64,000 nucleotides of DNA from assembly GCA_028386065.3 (NCBI GenBank), contig JAKUCV010000397.1, forward strand, positions 141,002 through 205,001. The letters run 5' to 3'. A program made the position numbers and the translations under genes. The stretch comes from Turnera subulata (Eukaryota; Streptophyta; Magnoliopsida; Malpighiales; Passifloraceae). The notes beneath the pieces were generated by a model. The model was not told where the DNA came from. It saw only the letters and a program-made list of their open reading frames with translations, and ran no database searches. How positions within the stretch are numbered: the stretch's first letter is position 1; each line of letters begins with the position of its first letter. Shown here in pieces: positions 36,229 to 48,636 of the stretch.

Positions 36229-37451
36229 CTAAGCGCTGTGCTTAAGATTTGTGGGACCGCTAGGCGATTTGGAAAAACCGAAAAAGTAATTTGGAACATT
36301 AGAAGAAAAAGAAAGGTGGCACGATGATGATGTGGAGAGATACTAGTTACTAACCATAGCTTTTGCTCAAAGTCGCACTAGCATTTTTCCAAAGCTACAC
36401 TGACGATCAAGAATGCAATTCAAAGATCCCTTTTGAGAAATGATTTCGGACAAGATACCCTTTAATGAAGGTCATCACGACAAGAACAACCCAGCACTTC
36501 TAATGGTTCTAAAATCATCATGGTATAGACCCTACCACTCCAGCCCAAGGAACCTATTTAATCATAACTCTGTTTCATTTTTTTTTTTGTGTGTGTGTGT
36601 GATGGATAACTAAAGGATGGTGAAGATTAAGAATTAATAAAGAACATGATCACAGAGGAAGTGGAGAATGGTCATAATATTCTGACTATGGCTTCCCTAG
36701 CTATAGATCTTTGGAAACCAGAAAGAAAGAAAGAAATTCAAGAAGGGAATCAAATTCCCAGTCTACAGATTGATCGTTTAAAAGGAAAAAATATCTGGAA
36801 AAGAGACTGTAACTGATCGAGGGTCCCCAACTGATGCTTCAGTAGCACAGTGGAGACAAAAGAAAATTAAAACGACTGGGAATGGTACCAAACTGATCTG
36901 TACGCATCACCGGTGGCTGTCTTGTTTCTGAGAAAAGGAGCAACTTGAATTGAAAGAAAATACCACAGCATGGGTTTATGACTTTATGTATACAAAGACC
37001 AACTTGAAATTGCCATTAAAAAAAAAAGACCAACTTGAATTAATTAGTTCTCCTCAGGCTCTAAAACATTAATTAATATATTAATGGTAGGTTATCAGAT
37101 ATATATTTTATTATTTTTTCTCTTATTTTTTTAAAAATTAATGATAGTATTCGAGAGATGCGTCAAAAACACCATTATTGAGCCGAGAGCTACTTGCTAT
37201 GGTTCTTGATATTAATATGATATCGTAGTTTTATTTTACCTTAAAATAAAAAAATAAAAAGGTATTTATTATTTGTTTATTTTGGTGAAATATTCATCAT
37301 ATTCAAAATATTTAGAAAACCGAAAAAATTATAGACTTTCCTGTTGGGCTTACAGCTTACTTAAGCGTTTTGGGCTGCTAATATTTGATAGATTATGTTG
37401 TATTAGGCATGTTTGTTTGAGATGCTTGTAATATCTGTCCTTAATCTTATG
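36229..37451. other. Intergenic AT-rich DNA
   Basis: No gene seen. A micro-insertion candidate with perfect 15-bp repeats lies at 36994-37039, and a (GT)n run at about 36589-36601. Confidence 0.5.
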
Positions 37452-38696
37452 AAGTTTTGAGGGTTTTTGGGTTTTTTGGGCCCTCATGTTTAGTGGCTTA
37501 GCCAATTTGGTACTCCGACATTTTTTTTAGCCGGGCATATACCCCGAGATTGCATGGGCAGGCCAAACGTAGACCCCTGGTCAGGCAACTGCTGACGTGG
37601 AGGCTGCCCGGGGTATTTGCGCGTGTTACTGTAGCAAAACGACGTCGTTTTAGAGGATTGGCTGGACATGTAGGATCCATGTGTCTTTGTGGGCTCCGCA
37701 TGCTACCGACCCCGGGTTTTTCACCTAACTGACCCGAAATTTGTTGGATACCGAAATGAAAGCTGACCCGATTTTGATTATTTATTTAATCATTTTTCTT
37801 TCTTTTAATCATATTTTATTTTTAACAATATTAAAAATGAGAAAAACTTAATTTCCAAAAATTTTACTTGGTTTTAAATAAATACACCTTATTATGCTGG
37901 ATTTATTATTTTTAAAATTTTATTTTTTTCATATACTAATTTCTAAAAATTCCTATTTAAACTCTCCCACCGGTCTAAATTTGTAAAAAGTACCTAAATT
38001 GTTTTAATAATAATAATAAATAAAGAACGAGATCAAATCTCAAATGTAAAAAAATTAGAAAATAAATATTTATTATTATAATTATTATCTTGTGCTAGAA
38101 TTAATTTTTTGAAAAAAAATTAAAATAATTATACAATAGCGGCATAAAATCTCACTTAAATTCAATTTTAAATTATAAATTGGAAGGAACGATTATTGAA
38201 TCAGATGTATTGAGTTAGTTTATTATTTTACTTTCCTTATTTTTCCAAAACTAATACTTTAATTCTTAAGGGTTTTTGGGTTTTTTGGACCCCATGTTTA
38301 GTGATTTGGCCAATTTGGTACCCCGACATTTTTTTTGGCCGGGCATAGACCCTGATATTGCATGGGCAGGCCAAACATAGACCCTGGTCCGGAGTAGTTT
38401 CGGTTCGGTATGGGAAGAATTTGGGGCTTTGAGTGAAGTGGGCCCCACTAAGCCACCTGTGTCCGACGTGGCATGAAACGGTGACGTTTTCTCACTTAAA
38501 ACGACGTCGTTTTGCTACAGTAACATGCGCAAATACCCGGGCAGCCTCCACGTCAGCAGGTGCCTGACCAGGGGTCTACGTTTGGCCTGTCCATACAATC
38601 TCGGGATATATGCCCGACCAAAAAAAATGTCGGGGTACCAAATTGGCCAAACCACTAAACATAGGGGCCCAAAAAACCCAAAAACCCAAGTTTTGA
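37452..38696. mobile_element. Mutator-like nonautonomous TIR transposon with 9-bp target duplication
   Basis: Element 37461-38687 (1227 bp) begins GGGTTTTTGGGTTTTTTGG and ends with its inverse. Inverted arms of about 190 bp lie at 37461-37651 and 38498-38687, and both end at the palindrome AAAACGACGTCGTTTT. The flanks are AAGTTTTGA on both sides (37452-37460, 38688-38696), a perfect 9-bp duplication. Long TIRs plus a 9-bp duplication are the hallmark of Mutator-like elements. There is no transposase; the interior is AT-rich. An additional direct-orientation copy of the arm sits inside at 38270-38390. Confidence 0.9.
38270..38390 (+). repeat. Third, internal TIR arm of the Mutator-like element
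   Basis: Repeats the first about 120 bp of the left arm in the same orientation, with substitutions (for example GGACCCC for GGGCCCT). Together with the right arm it would make a smaller 418-bp element, but the base context at 38261-38269 does not match the right flank, so it is not an independent insertion with its own intact duplication. Confidence 0.85.
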
Positions 38697-38869
38697 TGTT
38701 GCCAAAAACTCTATATTCTAGACTCTATTCAGGTGGCATATGATTTGGCACAGTAGGCGTTGTTGTATAGCACAGTCTGTATTTGTATGGCTTCGCTTCT
38801 CTAATCTTTCCTAATGGAGTGTATTCGACATCTTCTTCACCAACAATGGGTTGTGACCTTTAATTAAGC

Positions 38870-39060
38870 ATGTTTTTTTCCCAAGCCAACTTTGTAGCTG
38901 ATTGTTTAGCCAAGAAGCCCCTTTTGAATAAGGCTTCTTAGGCTATGATGTAGCCCTGATTTTTATTTGTAACTGCTTGTAGCCGACGCTAACGGTGTTG
39001 TGTTACAGTACCTCGTGACTTCATGAGTTAATTTAAATAAGCATTTTTTCACCAATTCGT
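38870..39060 (+). pseudogene. Fragment of a LINE RNase H C-terminus
   Basis: Forward frame SQANFVADCLAKKPLLNKAS (about 38878-38940) matches the end of a plant LINE RNase H domain, followed by a stop and about 100 bp of apparent 3' UTR. Nothing more of the element is visible upstream. Confidence 0.6.
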
Positions 39061-39224
39061 GTAAGGGTTGATCAACCTATCCTTCCCAAATGTCTATCTT
39101 ATAAGAAAAATAATAACGTGGAAACAGAGCACAAACAAATGTTGCAAATTAAGAAGAATAATAATATTTTGCAGTTTTATTTGTAAGATTTTTTTTTGGT
39201 AAACGAGGAAATATTATTGCTCAA

Positions 39225-42200
39225 GTAGCATCTATCAGGCAATATCCGCCTGTGATAGCAAGAACATCTGCAGGAAAGTCTGAAAACCAGAATTTCTCCT
39301 GCCGGCAAGTCAAAGCAAGATGGCAAATATAATGAGCTGCCTTATTACATTGTCTAGGAGAATATAACGAGGAAAAGAAATTAAAAGGAAGAGTTAAAGT
39401 CTACAAATCATCAATCAAAATGCCAAAAGGAGAAGAGATAGAAGAGCAGGATTGTAGGGCATGAACAGTAGTTTTATTATCCATCTCTAGGATGAGATTA
39501 GGCAGCTGCATCTCCCGCACCAGGCCAAGACCGAACCGAGCTGCAAAAGCCTCACCAATGGTTGCATCGAATATGGTAGGGTAAAAGTTGAAACCTATTG
39601 CGATGACTAGACCATTCCAATCGCGAACCACAGCCCCAACTCCAATGCCTTGAGAATCCAACATAGCTACATCTTTATTTATTTTGAAGCACTCGACTAG
39701 AGGAGGAGACCACCGCTGCTGCGCAGGTGCACGACTTGGTGGTATTTCCTTCTGGTTTGTTATTGTATACACCTGCAAAAGATCATTAGCAAAGCGAATA
39801 ATATCATTCTTGCTTAGAGATCATTGCTGAAAAATCAGCATATTTCGATCCTTCCAGATTGACCAACAGGTGGAGATCACCAGCAAAAGGGTATCGGCTC
39901 CAAAAGAAGAACGAATGCTCTGCAACCAGTGAGCCATATCATTGCAGTGAAGATGAACAATTGCAACAGGAAGTGAGCTGGTAGCCCAGACTTCACGAGC
40001 CCATGAGCAAGACCAAAACAGATGATCCGTGGTCTCCACCCTTATTCCACACCGAGGACAGGTATCGACAACAGGAATAGAGTGCTTGACTAAATTGGAT
40101 CTAACCGGGAAGAATATCTGTGCACAATCTCCAAGTGAAAGCCCGAAGTTTAGGAGCTATTGGGAGCTTCCATAACTCTCTCCACCATGCTGCCGAACAG
40201 GAGGGAACCAGGGACTCAACCAGGGCACTTTGGGGCTAGATCATAGCTAGGGCGACACCATAGCCTGTCTTAATAGTATATGTCCCTGAAGGAGAGAGAT
40301 GCCAGCAGTATATATCTCGGGGATTTCGAAAGCTCAATGAAATGCTCTTGATAAGTTGTACCTCCTCCACCGAAAAGATGGAATCCACTAAATGATAATT
40401 CCATTCAAGAGTCGAACTTGCCATAAGATCGGCCACAATAGCATCTTCATCAAGTATGGAGATAGGAGATGTAACTACTGGCTCGTGTTCCCTCGGCATC
40501 CAATTATCTTTCCATATCCGAATCGACCTCCCATCGCCCACAAGCCAACGCACCCTTTTGGCCAAGAAAGCTTGACCTTTCATGATGCTCCTCCATGTAT
40601 AACTCGGACTGTAACCAACCTTTGCCTGTAGAAAATCCGTCCGAAGGAAGTACCTCGCTTTAAGCAGCTGAGAAAGCATACAGGACTCATTAGAAAGCAG
40701 CCTCCATCCTTTCTTGGCGAGAAAAGCCAAGTTAAAAGCTTCAAGAGACCGAAAACCCAACCCCCTGCCAATTTGTGCTTGCAGAGCTTCTCCCAAGCCA
40801 ACCAATGAACTTTTTGCCTTCCATCTCTATGCCCCCACCAAAACTTCCAAATAAGAACCTCCATTTCACTACAGATGGAATCCGGTAGGCTAAAACAACT
40901 CATGACATAACTAGGATGGCCTGAGAAATTGATTAAATAAATAGTTCTCGACCTGCATCTGACAAAAGTTTCTCCTTCCATTGACCCATCTTTTTGAGTA
41001 ACCGATCCCGTACAAAAGCAAAAATGATCTTCTTTGACCGGCCAATCATAGCTGGGAGACCCAGATACTTATCAAAAGTAGCAACAACCTTTACCTCTAG
41101 ATCCCCTTGGATTTGTGATTAAAGTTGATCAAGTACATTTCGGCCAAACACTACTTCTGACTTATCAAGATTGATCTTTCGTCCAGAAGCCATCTCATAT
41201 ATGTGAAGAATCGCTCGTATTGCCCTGGCCTCTTAGAGAGAAGCCCTGGCAAATAATACACTATCATCGGCAAAGAAAAGATGGGATATAATAAGAGCCT
41301 TATTGCAAATATGGATGCCATGGATAGAACTAGAAGCCACAACATGTTTAAAGAGAGCCCCCAAACCTTCAGCATGCAATAAAAATAAATACGGGGACAA
41401 AGGATCCCCTTGCCGAATGCCCCTTTGAGGAGTGATGACTTGTTGTGGTGAGCGATTAATCAGTAAAGAATATGTAACAGTCCTCACACAGTGCATCACA
41501 AGGTCCACCCAGTTTTGGCCAAACCCCATATTGCCCATGATTGCCTCTAAAAAATCCCATTCTACACGATTATAGGCCTTAGTTATATCCAACTTAAGAG
41601 CCATTGATCCCATCTACCCACGATTGCCCTTTTTCATATGATGGAACACTTCAAATGCAATTAGGGCATTATCAGTAATCAATCTACTAGGGACAAAGGC
41701 ACTCTACTCTTCATCAATGATATTCAGAAGGATAAGTTTTAACCTATTAGCTATAGTTTTTGTAATGATTTTGAAAACCACGCTACAAAGGCTAATAGGA
41801 CGAAATTGGCTACAAAGAGTTGGGTGTTTTACCTTAGGGATGAGGGTAACATTGGTGTGAATATATGGAGATGGATCCGCACCATGATTCAAGACATCCA
41901 AAACCAATCGACAGACATCATCTCCTATTACAGGCAAAAACTTCTGAAAGAATAACGGAGGCGTACCATCCGAACCAGGAGCCTTCGGGGGATGCATTTG
42001 GAATAAAGCCTCATAAACCTCAGCCGAGTAAACGGTGAGTCAAGAAGAGCCACCATATCCTCCATAAGTCGAGTATCCACAACATCTAAAACCAGCTCTT
42101 TCTCCAAGGGTCCTGCCGAAGTAAATAAATCCATATAGAAGGCATTAAAAGTATCAGTAATTCCCCTGGAATTCAACACCCACTGACCTTGAGAGTTAGT

Positions 42201-43340
42201 GATGCCAAAAATCATATTCCCCTTCTTCCTTTGATTAGCCTTATGGAAAAAATACTTCGTGTTCTTATCCCCATCTTTCAACCAGACAACTCGAGATCTT
42301 TGTCTCCATAAGACCTCCTCTTGAGGAGCAAGAGTCTCAATTCCCATATTAAGCACTCGTGAGGCAGCCACTACTTCAGAAGATTGGACCCGACAATTCA
42401 AGGCATCCAGAGCCTCACGTTTCTTTTGAATAGCCGAAATAATATGGGCAAAGTTCGACTTACTCTACGCTGAAAGAGACTCACCACACTTCTGTAATTT
42501 ATTCTTGACTACAAACACCGAATTATGAGAGACTGACTGGGACCATGCCACCTCTATAGTGGGAGCACATCCCTCATGAGTGAGCCAGATAGCTTCAAAT
42601 CTAAATAACTTGGGTCCACCACGCCAAGGGTTCAAGAGATAGTCCAAAATTAGTTTCAGCGGGGCATGATCAGAACCCTGTCTCGGGAGATGCTTTACCA
42701 TAGCATTAGGGAACACAGACGACCAAGACAATAAAGCTACCATTCGATCAATTCTCTCTTCAATATGGGTATGATCCTCATGCCCATTCGCCCAAGTAAA
42801 CTCACAACCAGTAAAACCCAAATCATGTAGGTCAAGGTCCGATAACTTATCATGGAAATCTTGCATGACAGCAAAGGAACATGGATTGCCCCCTCTCTTC
42901 TCCCACTGATACAGTATTTCATTAAGATCACCTCTACAGAGCCAAGGTAAATTATCAACCCTCCCGATATTTCTCCATAGTTCCTAGGTTCTCCATTTCT
43001 CCGAAGTCTCAAGCCACCCATACGAACCCGTAAACCTCCACAAGCCCTCATCGGTATCCCGAAGAATAGTAACATCAATATAATGTAAACTGAAGGATCT
43101 GAGAGTGACATCAAGTTCCTCCCTCCACATCATAATAAGTCCACCACTCCTATGTCTTCCCTCCCCATGACAATCAACAACCAGTAGCCCATGCCAACCT
43201 AGTCTTCTATGTATACTCTCAACCTCAAACTTCTTCAACCCAACTTCTGAAAGGAACACTAAGAGAAGATTTTCAAGCCATATAAGCTTGCGAAGAGAAG
43301 AAACTACAAATGGATCCCTTAAACTACAGTAGTTCTAACA
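39225..43340 (-). pseudogene. LINE ORF2 (endonuclease, reverse transcriptase, zf-RVT, RNase H)
   Basis: Endonuclease region from about 43335 (LVFLSEVGLKKFEVE, RSGGLIMMW, LHDLGFTGCEFTWANG, GSDHAPLKL). Reverse transcriptase: PPKAPGSDGTPPLFFQKFLP, LKLDITKAYNRVEWDFLEAI, RGIRQGDPLSPYLF and the catalytic FADD (near 41260). The zinc-binding region has HLSPSGTYTIKTGY and CPRCGIRVETTDHLFWSC. RNase H has FKINKDVAML, GAVVRDWNG and LEMDNKTTVHAL, ending near 39225. Many stops and shifts separate the pieces. Confidence 0.9.
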
Positions 43341-43799
43341 TAGTATACTCATAATGCTTGGCGGGGTTGCTGAGCAACCTTCACCAGAAAAGGACATGCG
43401 CTGCAATCACCCTCTGAATTTCCTGTCTCCCTTCGTTTCTTACCACCACCTGCATCACACACTTCATCCTCGTACCCATCAATAGCGGATCCTTTCCGTT
43501 TAACAAGTAAAGGATCCCCCTCGGTTCCACCCTCTACTCCACAACTACGAGCTCGGCGCTTACAAGATCGTCCAGAAGACCCATCAACATTATGAACCAC
43601 GGCCCTACTTGAAAGAGCCAAGGCAGAATGAGCAGAAAATGACGGTTGAGAACCAGCTCTATGCTCCGCATCAAGACCTGATAGATCACCACCAAAAACC
43701 TTCGAACGACAGTGTAAACCCGGGAGCTTGACCTTCCGTTTCTGAATAATACGCTCCTTGTCTATCATGTCACCTGCATTCAAAGTAAAAACAAAAAGG

Positions 43800-45064
43800 G
43801 GTAGACACATCATCAAGCAAACCTCATACCGAGCTAATAGGAGGAATCCCAACACTAGAATCTAGGGGAAAAAACTACATTGACAGTGAAGAGACCGTTG
43901 TCTGATAACCTGAACCGAGACCAAGACCATCTCCCCGAAATCCAGGAGGTGCATCAGACTGACCCAGGCCGCCCTTATCCTTGACAGCCATAGACGGCTC
44001 TCCCCTTATCCTCATAGGAGTATTAGATAATCCAATAGAACCAACTCCCTCTAGAACATCCTCAATCAACCTCTTCTCCTTCAGCTCGCATCCTCGAAGG
44101 CACTCACTTTGCTCCAACAAACCAACATTATCATCACCTCTATTTGGTACCCTAATATACCTTCCCTTCGACCCCTTAGATACAGGTTCCGGAGATAAAC
44201 AACGACGGCCCGACTCAGTTGAGGACTCAGTCACCAATGGAGACTTAAACACTAGCCGTCGCACCACACGACTGATACTGTACGGGACTACACATTCTTT
44301 ATAAGTGATGCTCTCAACCAATCACCATACGGGGTATCGACTAAATTCAACTCCTCTTTATCCCCCTCCGCACAGTCTCGGTCAAGATGGCCCAGACAGC
44401 CACAATAGAAACAAAATACTGGCAGCTACTCGTACTTAAAGTACACCCACAGAGGACCTCCCACACGGCCTTCAATCATGGAACCCCTACACAAAGGCCG
44501 CCGGACATAAAAAATGAGACAAAATCGGATGTACTTCCCGCGTTTAATATTGGCCTCCTCTTCCAATCCCTAATACACCCCAACCTTCGCTACCAGGGCC
44601 CAAACCAATTTCTCCGACCGTTGTTTGAACGGTATATCATGTACCCTAACCCAAAAAGGAACCATAAACAACTGCAGCGATGAGGGTTGCTCATCCCCAG
44701 TGAGTTCTTTCAGTAAAACAATCTGATCATCAAAATTCTAGGGTTCCTAATCAAGGATACGCTGTTTATCTCACCAATGAAAAAATTGAAAGACAAACAA
44801 GTTCCTTTCCAACTGCCACACCTCGCCTCCATGAACAGGACGCCAAATCTGCTGCATCGTATTCATGAACGCTCTCTCGTTGAAAGGACGCTCGGTCCAC
44901 AGCTTGGCCACCAAACACAAAAAGGCTGATAAATCTAGCTCATCCTCCTCTTCCTCCACAACAACGACATCAGTCTCCGACTCAGTAGGATCTGGAGGCA
45001 CAACCCGTCGCCCTCGTAACCCCACTTCCTCCTTGCCACTTTGTGCCGACGCCATAGCCACCAC
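43800..45064 (-). pseudogene. LINE ORF1 (gag-like, DUF4283-type with CCHC knuckle)
   Basis: Starts with ATG at 45064. An acidic N-terminus (VVVEEEEDELDLSAF) leads into a DUF4283-like region (WTERPFNERAFMNTMQQIW). After frame changes comes a zinc knuckle, CFYCGCLGHLDRDC (about 44370-44410). An Arg/Ser-rich tail follows. This is an RNA-binding protein in intact elements; here it is frameshifted. Confidence 0.82.
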
Positions 45065-45275
45065 AAGGAACGAACATCGCTGAGAAAATCAGTGACGGGA
45101 AGCTAAAAACCTTAAGGTAGAACCCTAAGGAGATAAACCCTAGTGGGAGACAAAAACCCTAACAGGGAGGAAACTCGAAAAGTCGAGAGAAAACCCGAAT
45201 AACTCGGGAGAAATAATATTAAAGAAAAATATTAATTAGTTACTAATTAACTAATAATAGTTTTTTTGTAAGATT

Positions 45276-45829
45276 AGATGTTCTAAAATTGGATATAACA
45301 ATGGAATACACCAATTGAAAACTGTTCAGTTATAGAAATAACTTTTAAAAATAAACTGTTATCGAGTGCTTGTTGTGCAATCCGTTGTGCGTAACTTGCA
45401 ACCACTAGTACTGCTGCCTTAAATTTCCACAAAAGTAGTAAAGACTCGTATTTGAGAATCCGTACCTTGATATCGCCAAGTAGAGCAAAAGCGCAAAAAA
45501 GAATTGGAGGAGAGCTATAAGAACTTTTCCTCCACGGATTATGGGGGAATAAAAAGTGAAACCTTTGGGTTTTGATTTCGGGAGGAGGAGGTGGGGGCTG
45601 GTGGCGACCGGTGAGTGTAAGATGATGGTAGACTGGCGAGTTGGTGGATTAAGTGAAGGGAAAAAACGTTTATGGATTGAATTTTGGAGCTTTTAATTCT
45701 GTTATGAAATTGAGGGACTAATCCTTACTTGACAATAATAATACTGAAAAGCCAAGAAATAAAATGACCACGAAATGCTAGAACTATATATGTAGACATA
45801 CACGTGAAAGGTAGTAAAACCAAGGAGGG
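45276..45829. other. Intergenic DNA between the LINE and a Copia fragment
   Basis: AT-rich with a G-rich patch near 45580-45625. No gene is supported. Part may belong to the Copia LTR, whose left edge is not resolved. Confidence 0.45.
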
Positions 45830-46925
45830 AATGAGGCTTCATATATCAATACTTTATTTAGGAACAGAATGGCAAGAACTACATTGAACTTTTAGCTGTG
45901 AAGATACAAAGGAGCATTAAAGAATGCCATATCAGGTGTCCATATTTATAGAAAAATATGTGGTATCTAATGTAGACAACTAAAGGCCCTGGAATATTCC
46001 AACCAAAAAATATCTTTAATTTCTTTGTATGTTTCTTCATGAACATATTGTATTCATTTGCAATGATCAAGGTCCATGACCGGAGTAGAGACCAGGGCGA
46101 ATGAAAGTTGTTTGCATTCATGTTTTCATTGGTAAATTCAAGCATGGTAAAAACAAATTTTACCAAACAGTAACAATGACATTCACATAATTTATTTATA
46201 ACACTCCCCCTTGAATGTCATTGCACCTTAGATAGAATACGCTTAGGAAGAAATGCCTCATTAAAAACCTTACCAAGAAAAACCCAATGGGATAAAAACT
46301 TGGTGAAGGAGAAAAGAGTGCAGTGTGTATTCTACTCCCCCTGATTTCGGCATCCCTTGATATCTCGAACCTGCCGTAACCAATCTTCTTTATCAACTGT
46401 TCAAAAAATTAGAGTAGGAAGTAATTTCGTAAATAAATCCGCCAGGTTGTCTCTTGAATGAATAGTTGACATAAATATCACCTTTGGTGATATATGCTTT
46501 GTCTGATCACTTTTGATGTATCCCTTCTTCAATTAGACAATGTAGGTAGCCTTATCTTTATAATTTGTTATTGGAACATCTTCCTCGCTATCTTGTTTTG
46601 TGGTCACCATGATATATCAGCTCCTTCACGTGTAAAGAAATAGCATGTATCAATCTGTGCTTTATGTAGATAAACAAATGACCTGCATCTGCAAAACGAA
46701 CTATATTCTCCTTGGACTCAAGCTTAAAACATTTTCATGTACATTATATCCCGGAGATAAATGAATATATATTTATAATATTTCAATATAGACACATTAG
46801 AGAAAAGTTATATCTTGCCAACAAGTTTATATCAAAAGCTTCAGGCTTTATGTTACTAGCAAGATAAATTGCACTAGTACTTCAGGACCAATCTAATCAT
46901 TTCGAGATTTTTTCATCTCAAACTC
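45830..46925 (-). mobile_element. Truncated Ty1/Copia element, 3' end and LTR
   Basis: On the reverse strand, from about 46800 down, degenerate frames carry the Copia RNase H C-terminus (GYIKSDQTKHISPK, then HSRDNLADLFTKLLP). A polypurine tract (AAGGGGGAG) follows, then an LTR starting TGTTATAAATAAA at 46203. The LTR includes a TATA box (CTATAAATATGG, forward 45937-45953) and an AATAAAG signal near 45855. Its far end is uncertain. The gag and most of pol are missing, ending abruptly near 46925. Confidence 0.8.
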
Positions 46926-48183
46926 TTTCTTTAAGCATAGTACGATTTTGGTTATGCAGATACAGGTCATTTATTGGATCAACATAAAGTACAGATTGGT
47001 ACATGCTACCTCTTAAAATAATGCAGAAATTGTGGCCATACATAAAGTCAGTCAAGAATGTGATCGATGATGCAGTATATTCAATATTCATGTGGATTAG
47101 ATGGCGGTGAAGATGTTCCAACAATAATTTATGAAGATAATATTGTTTGCATTGCCAATTGAAGGAAGGATATATCAAAAGCGATCGGACAAAGCATATA
47201 TCGCCTTCTTTTTCACTCATGATCTTCATAAGAATGGTGATATTTGTATTCAAAAGATTCGTCCAAGTGACAACCTGACAGACTCATTTACAGAGTCACT
47301 TCCCACTTCGACTCTTGAAAAGTTGATAAAAAAGTTCGGCATGTGACGACTTCGAGACATCAAGGGAGGTCAAAATGAGGGGAAGTAGAATACGCACTGT
47401 ACTCTTTTTTCCTTCACCAAGTTTTTGTCCCACTGGATTTTTCTTAGTAAGGTTTTTAACGAGACATATTTTCCTAAGCGTATTCTAGCCAAAGTACAAT
47501 GACATTCAAGGGGGAGTATTATAAATAAATGTGAATGTCATTGTTATCATCCAATAAAATTTATTTTTACCATGCCCAAATTTATCTTCAATAAATATTT
47601 TACCCTTAAACCTAACTTCCACTTGGATTCATCTTTTTGATTATTTACCTTCCATAATTATATTTGTCCTAATCTTATTATCATCTTCTTTTACCTAATA
47701 TCCTTTTGGTTTTTATCCTCCCATTTACACCTATAAATAATCCATCCATTCATATACATTTCTACTTTTGATCTCTCATCTTCTCATTCCTACACACTCT
47801 CTCCTTAAGCTCCCTCCATCTTACTTTTTTTTTTTGGTTGCAAAGGTGGCACAAGGCCTGAGGCCTGTGATTAAGAATTAACTAGAAAAACAGAGCGTAT
47901 CTGAGCAACATGTGCTCGATCAGCAGCTAACAAATGTAAACAAGCAACAAGGGGTTCATCCAAAACAAACATGCGAGTAGGGTATGTAAAACCAAACGTA
48001 GCTAAGAAATCAGCTGGTTGATTAGCCTCCATCTTACTTTAATTATTCTCTATTATCAATATTATCAAAATTGTATTATTATTATTATTAAAATTATATT
48101 ATTTTCATCAAGGAAGCAGTATTACCTTTATCAATCTTGTATTATCCCATAAAAGTAAATTCCATCGTGAATTTTATATAACA
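46926..48183 (+). mobile_element. Truncated Ty1/Copia element, 3' end and LTR, opposite orientation
   Basis: The forward strand has a degenerate RNase H (FGYADTGHLLD near 46950) and a C-terminal piece, with frames such as FFTHDLHKNGDICIQKIRPS then DNLTDSFTESLPTSTLEKL. A polypurine tract (AAGGGGGAG, 47508-47516) follows, then an LTR at 47517-48183 with ends TATTATA...TATAACA and TATA box CCTATAAATAA. The same family as 45830-46925. A 198-bp LINE piece is nested in the LTR. Confidence 0.82.
47813..48040 (-). mobile_element. 5'-truncated LINE nested in the Copia LTR
   Basis: Insert 47828-48025 (198 bp) is flanked by CCTCCATCTTACTTT at 47813-47827 and 48026-48040, a perfect 15-bp duplication. 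On the reverse strand it codes for the end of a LINE RNase H domain (NQPADFLATFG, LVACLHLLAADRAHVAQIR), a stop, a short 3' UTR and poly(A). It must be younger than the Copia insertion. Confidence 0.92.
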
Positions 48184-48636
48184 AATAATATAGCAAGTCA
48201 TTCTCGTGTGAAAGAAATGTCTAAGGATTGTAATCTATAATAACTTCGGCATGTCAGTAAAACCAAACAGAGAACGACAGAAGCGGAACATCGATGATCT
48301 GGAACAAATGAGACACCTTGTTTGTTGGTGATGCCGTCACACAGCAATTTCCTTTATCAAGAATATATTTTCGCTTAATCAAGTACCCATTTTGAAATTG
48401 ACCCTCCACTTATTTTTTGATTGGCCAATGCACATTAATTAATATATTGATGCCAATATGTCATGCTCAATATTGTCCCGGAGATGGATACCGTTGATAT
48501 CAACTAAAGAGATTCCTTGGACAAAAGAGATTCCAGCAATGTAATGTAATGATGTGTTCAGTGTTCCCCATAATACTATACAGAGAGAGAGAGAGAGAAT
48601 TGGGTAAGAGGAGGAGGTGGATAAGAGAATAAATAA
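48184..48636. other. Upstream region of the TAR gene
   Basis: Presumed promoter. A (GA)n run at about 48581-48598 lies just before the coding start, comparable to leaders of other genes here. No further element assigned. Confidence 0.5.

Larger units (their letters stand above)
39181..45275 (-). mobile_element. Near full-length L1-type LINE with RNase H, 10-bp target duplication
   Basis: The insert (39191-45265, about 6.1 kb) is flanked by TTGTAAGATT at 39181-39190 and 45266-45275. The 3' end on its own strand is CTCGTTTACC plus a short poly(A) (forward T run 39189-39197). Gene order on the reverse strand is ORF1, apurinic-type endonuclease, reverse transcriptase, zinc-binding region, RNase H. 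That order and the C-terminal RNase H mark a plant L1-clade element. All frames are broken, so it is dead, but its ends are intact. Confidence 0.92.
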
